From positions 28,586 through 92,585 of the forward strand of contig NZ_CAMYIV010000007.1 of NCBI RefSeq assembly GCF_947258575.1: DNA of 64,000 nt. Reading direction: 5' to 3'. A program made the translations under genes and the position numbers. The notes beneath the pieces were generated by a model that made no database searches, was not told where the DNA came from, and saw only the letters and a program-made list of their open reading frames with translations. How positions within the stretch are numbered: position 1 is the first letter of the stretch; the number at the start of each line of letters is the position of its first letter. Of the stretch, positions 57,190 through 64,000 are shown one piece after another. This DNA is from an uncultured Alcanivorax sp. GTDB lineage: Bacteria > Pseudomonadota > Gammaproteobacteria > Pseudomonadales > Alcanivoracaceae.

Positions 57190-57729
57190 TTAGCCCTTCA
57201 GCGGGAAGTTGAAGGCGCGCAGCAGCGCCCGTGCTTGGTCGTCGCTTTTCGCTGTGGTGGTAATGGTGATATCCATACCACGCAGCTTGTCGACTTTATC
57301 GAAATCAATTTCCGGGAACACGATCTGCTCGCGCAGCCCCATGGAATAATTACCACGGCCGTCAAAGGATTTCGGATTCAGACCACGGAAGTCGCGAATA
57401 CGCGGAATGGCGATGGAAACCAGACGCTCGAGGAATTCATACATTCTCTCGCCACGCAGGGTTACCTTACAGCCAATCGGCCAACCTTCACGGATCTTGA
57501 AGCCTGCTACAGACTTGCGCGCGTTGGTTACCAGGGGCTTCTGACCGGAAATTGCAGTCATGTCCGCCAGGGCACCATCCATCGCCTTACGATCCGCGGA
57601 AGCTTCACCAACACCCATGTTCAGGGTGATCTTGGTGATCTTTGGCACTTCCATGATATTACCGAGGCCAAGCTCTTCTTTCAGCTTGGGCACGATGTCG
57701 TTTTGATAAATCTTTTTCAGATCACTCAT
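57190..57729 (-). CDS. rplE: 50S ribosomal protein L5
   Basis: 179 aa; 5S rRNA-binding, [40 protein letters not shown] and the C-terminal [20 protein letters not shown]. Confidence 0.98.
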   Translation of the reverse strand: MSDLKKIYQNDIVPKLKEELGLGNIMEVPKITKITLNMGVGEASADRKAMDGALADMTAISGQKPLVTNARKSVAGFKIREGWPIGCKVTLRGERMYEFLERLVSIAIPRIRDFRGLNPKSFDGRGNYSMGLREQIVFPEIDFDKVDKLRGMDITITTTAKSDDQARALLRAFNFPLKG

Positions 57730-57741
57730 GGGTCACCTAAC

Positions 57742-58050
57742 CTACAGCGTTTCGCCGTTGGACTTGAAGAAACGCACTTTGTTGCCGTCTTCAAAACGGA
57801 AGCCCACACGATCCGCTTTCTGCGTCTTGGGGTTCCAGATGGCAACGTTGGAAGCGTTTAGCGATGCTTCCTGTTCTACGATGCCGCCTTGAGTACCACG
57901 GTTAGGATTGGCCTTAACATGTTTTTTAACCATGTTGACGCCAGCAACGATGAGGCGACCATTGTCCAGAACCTGCTGAACAGAGCCACGCTTACCTTTG
58001 TCCTTTCCCGCAATTACAATGACTTCGTCATCACGCTTAATCTTGAGCAT
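57742..58050 (-). CDS. rplX: 50S ribosomal protein L24
   Basis: 102 aa; KOW motif in [20 protein letters not shown]. Two starts are possible: ATG at 58048-58050 (MLKIKRDD, the better family match) and GTG at 58057-58059 three codons earlier, which is closer to AAAGG. I use the ATG. Confidence 0.95.
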   Translation of the reverse strand: MLKIKRDDEVIVIAGKDKGKRGSVQQVLDNGRLIVAGVNMVKKHVKANPNRGTQGGIVEQEASLNASNVAIWNPKTQKADRVGFRFEDGNKVRFFKSNGETL

Positions 58051-58065
58051 TACCTTCACCCGCCT

Positions 58066-58434
58066 TTACAGAACTTCAGGTGCCAGGGAGATGATCTTCA
58101 TAAACTGCTCGGTACGCAGCTCCCGCGTTACCGGGCCGAAGATCCGGGTACCGATCGGTGCTTTATTGTTGTTCAAAAGCACCGCGGCGTTTTCGTCGAA
58201 ACGAATCAGTGAACCGTCTGGACGACGCACACCCTTACGGGTACGCACGACCACAGCGGTCATTACATCACCTTTCTTTACACGGCCGCGCGGAATTGCT
58301 TCCTTCACTGTGACCTTGATGATGTCACCAATGCCTGCATAGCGGCGGTGAGAACCACCCAGCACTTTGATGCACTGTACCCGACGGGCGCCGCTGTTAT
58401 CGGCGACTTCGAGCATGCTTTCGGTCTGAATCAT
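58066..58434 (-). CDS. rplN: 50S ribosomal protein L14
   Basis: 122 aa; [20 protein letters not shown] and [20 protein letters not shown]. Traditional first gene of the spc operon. The 50-nt gap to rpsQ shows no convincing promoter, so S10 and spc may be one transcript. Confidence 0.98.
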   Translation of the reverse strand: MIQTESMLEVADNSGARRVQCIKVLGGSHRRYAGIGDIIKVTVKEAIPRGRVKKGDVMTAVVVRTRKGVRRPDGSLIRFDENAAVLLNNNKAPIGTRIFGPVTRELRTEQFMKIISLAPEVL

Positions 58435-58484
58435 CGCTAAATCTCTCCAACTCTGCCTTTACAGGCAGCCACAGCAACGGTCCG

Positions 58485-58751
58485 TCAGGCTTCGTTCGCC
58501 TGTTCAACTACGTTTACCAGCATCCAGGTCTTGCGTTTGGACAGCGGCCGGCACTCCTCAATGGTGACCAGGTCACCTTCACGACATGCATTCTCTTCAT
58601 CGTGCGCCATCAGTTTCGTGGAACGCTTGATGATCTTGCCGTAAATCGGGTGCTGGACCCGGCGCTCTACCAACACAGTGATAGTTTTGTCACCTTTATT
58701 AGAGATGACTTTGCCGGTAGCGGTCCGGCGCATTGTATTCGCCTCTGCCAT
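58485..58751 (-). CDS. rpsQ: 30S ribosomal protein S17
   Basis: 88 aa; [20 protein letters not shown] and [20 protein letters not shown]. Last gene of the S10 group, 2 nt after rpmC. Confidence 0.97.
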   Translation of the reverse strand: MAEANTMRRTATGKVISNKGDKTITVLVERRVQHPIYGKIIKRSTKLMAHDEENACREGDLVTIEECRPLSKRKTWMLVNVVEQANEA

Positions 58752-58753
58752 GA

Positions 58754-58945
58754 CTAGTTACCCTGCTTCTCTCTCAGAATGGTCTTAACGCGCGCAATAT
58801 TGCGGCGAACCGTCCCAAGCTCATGGGTTTTAGAAATCTGACCGGACGCGCTCTTCATACGCAGCTTGAATTGTTCTTCAAGCAGCTCGATTTGCGTCTG
58901 CTGCAGCTCTTCGACACTCTTTTCTTTCAGCTCGCTCGCTTTCAT
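58754..58945 (-). CDS. rpmC: 50S ribosomal protein L29
   Basis: 63 aa helical hairpin; [20 protein letters not shown] and [17 protein letters not shown]. It lines the peptide exit tunnel opening. Confidence 0.97.
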   Translation of the reverse strand: MKASELKEKSVEELQQTQIELLEEQFKLRMKSASGQISKTHELGTVRRNIARVKTILREKQGN

Positions 58946-58948
58946 GGC

Positions 58949-59362
58949 TTACATCACCGTCCGAGTAACGACACGGGTGCTTACCGGCAGCTTGGCCGCG
59001 GCCAGACGGAACGCTTCACGCGCAACGTCTTCTGACACACCTTCCATTTCGTAAAGCATCTTGCCCGGTTGAATCTGGGCTACCCAATACTCTACAGAAC
59101 CCTTACCTTTACCCATCCGCACTTCAAGAGGCTTCTTGGTAATCGGCTTGTCCGGGAAAACCCGGATCCAAATTTTACCACCACGTTTGATGTGGCGGGT
59201 CATTGCACGACGGGCCGCTTCGATCTGGCGCGCAGTAATACGGCCACGACCGGTAGCTTGCAGTCCAATAGTGCCAAAAGACACTTTGCTGCCCCGCTGT
59301 GCCAGGCCGCGGTTACGGCCCTTCATCACTTTCCGGAATTTGGTACGCTTCGGCTGCAACAT
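58949..59362 (-). CDS. rplP: 50S ribosomal protein L16
   Basis: 137 aa; [20 protein letters not shown] and [20 protein letters not shown]. Contacts A-site tRNA region of 23S rRNA. Confidence 0.98.
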   Translation of the reverse strand: MLQPKRTKFRKVMKGRNRGLAQRGSKVSFGTIGLQATGRGRITARQIEAARRAMTRHIKRGGKIWIRVFPDKPITKKPLEVRMGKGKGSVEYWVAQIQPGKMLYEMEGVSEDVAREAFRLAAAKLPVSTRVVTRTVM

Positions 59363-59375
59363 CGTTCGTTACCCT

Positions 59376-60074
59376 TTAACCGCGGCCGCGCTTCTTCGCG
59401 CCCTTGGACTGCTTCTGCTGCTCTTCCTTCTGAACCTGCTCCATGCCACCAAGCACTTCGCCACGGAAGATCCACACCTTGATACCGATAGTGCCGTACG
59501 TAGTTTCAGCACGTACGCTTGCGTAATCGATGTCGGCACGCAAAGTATGCAGAGGCACTCGGCCTTCGCGGTACCATTCGGTACGCGCAATTTCTGCACC
59601 ACCCAGACGACCGGACAGCTGAATTCTGATACCTTCAGCACCGGACTTCATGGCGTTCTGAACCGCACGCTTCATGGCGCGACGAAACATCACTCGGCGC
59701 TCCAGCTGACCAGCGACATTGTCACCTACCAGGCGCGCATCCAGGTCGGGCTTGCGCACTTCCTCGATGTTGATGTGAACTGGCACACCCATCTGGGCGG
59801 CCACATCGCGGCGCAGGCGTTCGACATCTTCGCCTTTCTTACCAATCACGATGCCCGGTCGAGCGGTAGCAATAGTGATGCGCACGTTTTCTGACGGACG
59901 CTCAATCTTGATACGGCTCACCGACGCATTCTTCAAACGCTTAAACAGGAACTCTCGTACCTGCAGGTCGGTAACCAGGCAGTCTGCGTAAGACTTCGGT
60001 CCGGCATACCAAAGCGAGTTGTGCTCTTTGACAATGCCAAGGCGAATACCGACCGGATGAACTTTCTGACCCAT
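59376..60074 (-). CDS. rpsC: 30S ribosomal protein S3
   Basis: 232 aa; [22 protein letters not shown] domain with [20 protein letters not shown], and a Lys/Gln-rich C-terminus ([16 protein letters not shown]). Confidence 0.98.
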   Translation of the reverse strand: MGQKVHPVGIRLGIVKEHNSLWYAGPKSYADCLVTDLQVREFLFKRLKNASVSRIKIERPSENVRITIATARPGIVIGKKGEDVERLRRDVAAQMGVPVHINIEEVRKPDLDARLVGDNVAGQLERRVMFRRAMKRAVQNAMKSGAEGIRIQLSGRLGGAEIARTEWYREGRVPLHTLRADIDYASVRAETTYGTIGIKVWIFRGEVLGGMEQVQKEEQQKQSKGAKKRGRG

Positions 60075-60078
60075 CTGG

Positions 60079-60423
60079 TTACTCCTGACCTTCTGAGACT
60101 TTCACAGTAATGTGGCAAGTACGCTTGAGGATTCGGTCAGCGCGGCCTTTGGCGCGCGGACGAATACGCTTCATGGTCATGCCTTCATCCACGCAAATCG
60201 TGGACACCTTCAGCTCATCAACGTCAGCGCCGTCGTTGTTTTCCGCATTTGCAATCGCGGACTCCAGCACTTTCTTAACGATTTTTGCCGCCTTCTTCGG
60301 GCTGAATTCCAGAAGATTCAGCGCCTTCTCGACTTCCAGGCCTCGGACCTGGTCCGCTACGAGGCGGGCTTTCTGAGCCGAAATTCTTGCGCCGCGCAGA
60401 CGGGCTGCAACTTCAGTAGCCAT
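60079..60423 (-). CDS. rplV: 50S ribosomal protein L22
   Basis: 114 aa; [20 protein letters not shown] with the hairpin segment [20 protein letters not shown] that reaches the exit tunnel and is a macrolide-resistance hot spot in other bacteria. The ATG at 60421-60423 is used; a GTG three codons earlier is in frame. Confidence 0.96.
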   Translation of the reverse strand: MATEVAARLRGARISAQKARLVADQVRGLEVEKALNLLEFSPKKAAKIVKKVLESAIANAENNDGADVDELKVSTICVDEGMTMKRIRPRAKGRADRILKRTCHITVKVSEGQE

Positions 60424-60433
60424 GGCTGTCACC

Positions 60434-60709
60434 TTATCGCTTAGCCTTTTTGTCCACGATATGCCCGCGGTAGGTGCGGGTCAGGGCGAATTCGCCCAAC
60501 TTGTGGCCCACCATGTGCTCGGTAACCATTACCGGTACATGCTGTTTGCCGTTATGCACAGCAATTGTCAGACCCACCATCTCCGGAACGATCATGGAGC
60601 GACGGGACCAGGTTTTAATCGGCTTACGGGAGCCGGCTTCCACCGCATCTTCCACCTTGCTGAGCAGGTGGTGATCCACAAAAGGACCTTTTTTCAGTGA
60701 ACGTGGCAC
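60434..60709 (-). CDS. rpsS: 30S ribosomal protein S19
   Basis: 91 aa; [20 protein letters not shown] and the C-terminal [20 protein letters not shown]. Confidence 0.98.
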   Translation of the reverse strand: MPRSLKKGPFVDHHLLSKVEDAVEAGSRKPIKTWSRRSMIVPEMVGLTIAVHNGKQHVPVMVTEHMVGHKLGEFALTRTYRGHIVDKKAKR

Positions 60710-60731
60710 AGCCTGAACCTCTCTTTATCCC

Positions 60732-61556
60732 TTACTTACGACGGTCACGCACAATCATTTTGGTCGTGCGCTTGTTTGTACGGGTCTTGTAGCCCTTAGT
60801 CGGCACACCCCAAGGGGTTACCGGATGACGGCCACCAGAAGAGCGCCCTTCACCACCACCATGTGGGTGGTCGACCGGGTTCATCGCCGCACCGCGAACA
60901 GTGGGTCGAACACCCCGCCAGCGCGTTGCACCCGCTTTACCCAGCGAGCGCAAACTATGCTCACTGTTGGATACTGCACCGATGGTAGCCTTGCAGTCAG
61001 CATGCACCTTGCGCATTTCGCCGGAGCGAAGACGCAGAGTTACGTACTGGCCGTCTTTCGCCAGAACCTGCACGGATGTCCCTGCAGAGCGAGCGATTTG
61101 ACCACCTTTACCAGGCTTCATCTCCACATTGTGGACAGTGGAACCCAGCGGAATATTACGCAGCGGCAAGGCGTTACCCAGCTTGATCGGCGCATCTTCG
61201 CCGGACTGGATGCGGTCTTCCGCTTGCAGGCCCTTGGGGGCCAGAATGTAGCGACGCTCACCGTCCAGGTACTTGACCAGCGCAATGTGCGCGGAACGGT
61301 TCGGATCGTATTCCAGGCGCTCAACAATGCCTACAACACCGTCCTTGTTGCGACGGAAGTCGACCAAGCGATACTTCTGCTTGTGACCACCACCCTTGTG
61401 ACGAGTGGTGATACGACCATTGTTGTTACGACCACCGTTTTTGCTCTTGGCTTCCAACAGCGGCGCGTAGGGAGCACCTTTATGCAGATCTTCGTTGACC
61501 ACCTTGACTACAAAGCGGCGGCCCGGAGAAGTCGGCTTGCACTTCACAATCGCCAT
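60732..61556 (-). CDS. rplB: 50S ribosomal protein L2
   Basis: 274 aa; [20 protein letters not shown] and the universally conserved [20 protein letters not shown] loop at the peptidyl-transferase centre. Confidence 0.98.
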   Translation of the reverse strand: MAIVKCKPTSPGRRFVVKVVNEDLHKGAPYAPLLEAKSKNGGRNNNGRITTRHKGGGHKQKYRLVDFRRNKDGVVGIVERLEYDPNRSAHIALVKYLDGERRYILAPKGLQAEDRIQSGEDAPIKLGNALPLRNIPLGSTVHNVEMKPGKGGQIARSAGTSVQVLAKDGQYVTLRLRSGEMRKVHADCKATIGAVSNSEHSLRSLGKAGATRWRGVRPTVRGAAMNPVDHPHGGGEGRSSGGRHPVTPWGVPTKGYKTRTNKRTTKMIVRDRRK

Positions 61557-61574
61557 TATTCCTTACTCCCTTCC

Positions 61575-61871
61575 TTACTCTGCGCCCAGGAAGTCAATGT
61601 CCTGGCCTTCCTCAAGGGAAACATAGGCCTTCTTCCAGTCAGCGCGCTTACCAGCTACGCGACCAAAGAATTTGGACTTGCCTTTCATGTTGGCGGTACG
61701 AACAGCCTTCACTTTCACTTCAAAAAGGGCTTCAACTGCCTTTTTGATTTCCAGCTTGTTCGCATCTTTAGCCACTTTAAACACGAAGGTGCCATTCTGA
61801 TCGGCAAGCACTGTTGCCTTCTCAGAAACGTGCGCAGCACGCAGCACTTTCAAAATACGTTCCTGGTTCAT
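61575..61871 (-). CDS. rplW: 50S ribosomal protein L23
   Basis: 98 aa; [20 protein letters not shown] and [20 protein letters not shown]. Docking site for trigger factor and SRP at the tunnel exit. Start overlaps the rplD stop by 4 nt. Confidence 0.97.
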   Translation of the reverse strand: MNQERILKVLRAAHVSEKATVLADQNGTFVFKVAKDANKLEIKKAVEALFEVKVKAVRTANMKGKSKFFGRVAGKRADWKKAYVSLEEGQDIDFLGAE

Positions 61872-62470
61872 GCCAGCGCCTCCTCAAGCTTCTTAAGAGC
61901 CGGCACAGTAACGAGCACCTTCTCGAAAGCAATCAGGCTCACCGGATCAACGCCGTCAGCATCACGCACGTCGACTTTAGGCAGATTGCGCGAACCCAGA
62001 TACAGGTTCTCGTCAACGCTGTCAGTCACGATCAGGACGTTAGTCAGATCCAGCTCTTTCAGCTTGGCTGCTACAGCCTTGGTTTTCGGCTCGTCTACGG
62101 TGAATTCATCCACCACAATCAGACGCTCCTGGCGAACCAGCTCAGACATGATGCACTGCAGCGCACCACGGTACATCTTGCGGTTCACTTTCTGAGAGTG
62201 ATCACGCGGCACCGCTGCAAACGTCTTGCCGCCGCCACGCCAGATCGGGCTACGGATCGTACCAGCACGGGCACGACCAGTCCCTTTTTGACGCCACGGC
62301 TTACGGCCACCACCGCTCACATCAGAGCGATTTTTCTGAGCCTTGGTACCCTGACGGGCACCAGCCAGAAACGCAGTCACAACCTGATGAACCAGAGGCT
62401 CGTTAAAGTCCTTGCCGAAGGCGACTTCGGAAACGGTAACGGTACCTCCAGAGGCAGTATTGAGATTCAT
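61868..62470 (-). CDS. rplD: 50S ribosomal protein L4
   Basis: 200 aa; [20 protein letters not shown] and the tunnel loop [20 protein letters not shown]. In E. coli L4 represses the S10 operon through its leader; a structured leader precedes rpsJ here. Confidence 0.98.
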   Translation of the reverse strand: MNLNTASGGTVTVSEVAFGKDFNEPLVHQVVTAFLAGARQGTKAQKNRSDVSGGGRKPWRQKGTGRARAGTIRSPIWRGGGKTFAAVPRDHSQKVNRKMYRGALQCIMSELVRQERLIVVDEFTVDEPKTKAVAAKLKELDLTNVLIVTDSVDENLYLGSRNLPKVDVRDADGVDPVSLIAFEKVLVTVPALKKLEEALA

Positions 62471-62484
62471 CCTCTATTCCTCTT

Positions 62485-63120
62485 TCAGGCCTTCGCCTTC
62501 ACTGCCAGACGCACGATCACATCACCACCGGTAGCACCGGGGACCGCACCTTTAACCAGCAACAGATTCTTATCAGCATCTACGCGAACCACTTCCAGAT
62601 TCTGGACAGTGACGCGCTCAGCACCCATATGGCCAGCCATCTTCTTGCCTTTGAATACGCGGCCCGGAGTCTGGTTTTGACCAATGGAACCCGGAGCACG
62701 ATGAGACAAGGAGTTACCGTGGGTCATGTCCTGGGTGCTGAAGTTCCAGCGCTTCACGCCACCAGCAAAACCCTTACCTTTGGAAGTGCCGGTCACATCA
62801 ATCATCTGACCTGCTTCAAACCCTTCGACGGTCACTTCAGAACCCGGCTGCAGCTCACCAGCTTCAGCACGGAATTCCCAAACGCCACGACCCGCTTCTA
62901 CGCCAGCTTTCGCAAAATGACCGGCTTGCGCCTTGGTCACGCGGCTGGCACGGCGCTCACCTACCGTTACTTGCACGGCCTGGTAGCCATCTGATTCTTC
63001 GGCCTTGAGCTGGGAGACCCGATTCGGGGTCACTTCGATGACAGTCACGGGAACACTGATACCTTCCTCAGTGAAGACCCGAGTCATCCCACATTTCCGA
63101 CCGATCACACCAATCGCCAT
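62485..63120 (-). CDS. rplC: 50S ribosomal protein L3
   Basis: 211 aa; [20 protein letters not shown] and the W-loop [20 protein letters not shown], whose Gln is methylated by PrmB in E. coli. Confidence 0.98.
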   Translation of the reverse strand: MAIGVIGRKCGMTRVFTEEGISVPVTVIEVTPNRVSQLKAEESDGYQAVQVTVGERRASRVTKAQAGHFAKAGVEAGRGVWEFRAEAGELQPGSEVTVEGFEAGQMIDVTGTSKGKGFAGGVKRWNFSTQDMTHGNSLSHRAPGSIGQNQTPGRVFKGKKMAGHMGAERVTVQNLEVVRVDADKNLLLVKGAVPGATGGDVIVRLAVKAKA

Positions 63121-63163
63121 TGTTTACCTCTTCACAACCTGTCGCGGTAATACCCGCCCGTTG

Positions 63164-63610
<447 letters not shown>

Positions 63611-63616
63611 GCGCAG

Positions 63617-63645
63617 ATAGTAGCCATTCCCCCCGGGCATTGCAA
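63617..63645 (-). promoter_or_regulatory. sigma-70-type promoter of the S10 operon
   Basis: Minus strand: -35 TTGCAA (63640-63645), 17-nt spacer, -10 TACTAT (63617-63622), with a G+C-rich discriminator CTGCGCC before the predicted start near 63610. Such a discriminator is typical of stringently controlled ribosomal promoters. Confidence 0.75.
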
Positions 63646-63783
63646 GGGCCTTTTGCCCCAAATCCGGGAAATCCAGCAAAAAAGTGAAAATAAAGCACCC
63701 TTCGGCCTTATACCCACTCCTCTACCCGCTCCCGGCATTCCGAGAGCACGCCGGCACACGCCCAAAGGCCTGACACCAGCATC

Positions 63784-63812
63784 AAAAAGGGGCCGCCAGG
63801 CGGCCCCTTTTT
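63784..63812 (-). terminator. intrinsic terminator after tuf
   Basis: GGGGCCG (63789-63795)/CGGCCCC (63801-63807) flanked by A5 and T5, 15 nt after the tuf stop. It isolates tuf from the S10 operon. Confidence 0.9.
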
Positions 63813-63827
63813 GCACCAAGAAAGAAC

Positions 63828-64000
63828 TTACTCGGTGATTTTGGCAACCACACCGGCGCCAACGGTACGGCCGCCTTCGCGAATCGCGAAGCGCAGGCCG
63901 TCTTCCATGGCGATCGGAGCGATCAGCTCAACGTCCATTTGCACGTTGTCGCCCGGCATTACCATTTCGGTACCTTCCGGCAGGGTACAAGCACCCGTTA
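63828..64000 (-). CDS. tuf: elongation factor Tu, C-terminal part
   Basis: The last ~57 codons (ending [14 protein letters not shown]) are in the window; the gene continues off the right edge. EF-Tu carries aminoacyl-tRNA to the ribosome. Its place upstream of rpsJ fits the fusA-tuf-rpsJ order. Gammaproteobacteria often have two tuf copies; which one this is cannot be told. Confidence 0.97.
   Translation of the reverse strand, partial: TGACTLPEGTEMVMPGDNVQMDVELIAPIAMEDGLRFAIREGGRTVGAGVVAKITE

Overview
The window looks like the chromosome of a marine, hydrocarbon-degrading gammaproteobacterium, most likely Alcanivorax or a close relative. This is inferred from protein-level recognition: the ileS/ribF/murJ, ssb/MFS/uvrA and ribosomal protein gene orders, a two-domain alcohol-forming fatty acyl-CoA reductase of the Marinobacter/Alcanivorax wax-ester type, and a phasin. 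No database was searched. Coding density is high. I see no prophage, insertion sequence, CRISPR array, rRNA or tRNA gene.

Layout. 1-5651 (minus): murJ, ribF, ileS and the start of lspA, the last three overlapping each other. rpsT (plus, UUG start) diverges from murJ and meets proB at a shared hairpin terminator. 6292-9388 (minus): rplU-rpmA, obgE, proB. ispB diverges from rplU and is followed by a YajG-like lipoprotein and a SelT/SelW/SelH-like protein. 11600-17994: REP-like repeats, CPXCG and HIT proteins, an AraC regulator facing an HSDL2-like SDR, a 62-codon gene with a sigma-54-type promoter and its own terminator, a phasin, an ABC1/UbiB-like kinase and a small outer-membrane barrel. 18127-25256: a hybrid histidine kinase, a MoxR ATPase/VWA pair, small metabolic and hypothetical genes, and a FabR-like TetR regulator.

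25257-32521 is the most interesting stretch. The TetR regulator faces the fatty acyl-CoA reductase, with two related operator-like sites between them. Next is a lipoprotein with two copies of one domain, preceded by a perfect CRP-type palindrome and followed by two mutually exclusive RNA hairpins. Then comes a three-gene set (GMC oxidase, an accessory beta-type domain protein, a CrtC/AttH-like protein) with a perfect FNR/Anr box upstream.

32598-49705: a MazG-like protein and an epoxide hydrolase (minus); a membrane class III nucleotide cyclase overlapping a lipoprotein gene; type II secretion genes gspN, gspC and gspD; ssb and an MFS transporter of YajR type; a CsgD-like regulator; uvrA with a LexA box; an A+T-richer orphan lipoprotein; a glycerophosphodiester phosphodiesterase; a second sigma-54-type promoter before a small hypothetical gene; and a DOPA-dioxygenase-family protein.

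49822-64000 (minus) is the S10-spc-alpha ribosomal protein supercluster in canonical order, from rpsJ to rplQ, with the 3' end of tuf upstream. The tuf gene has its own terminator, and rpsJ has a strong promoter and a structured leader of about 135 nt. A second good promoter lies between rpmJ and rpsM.
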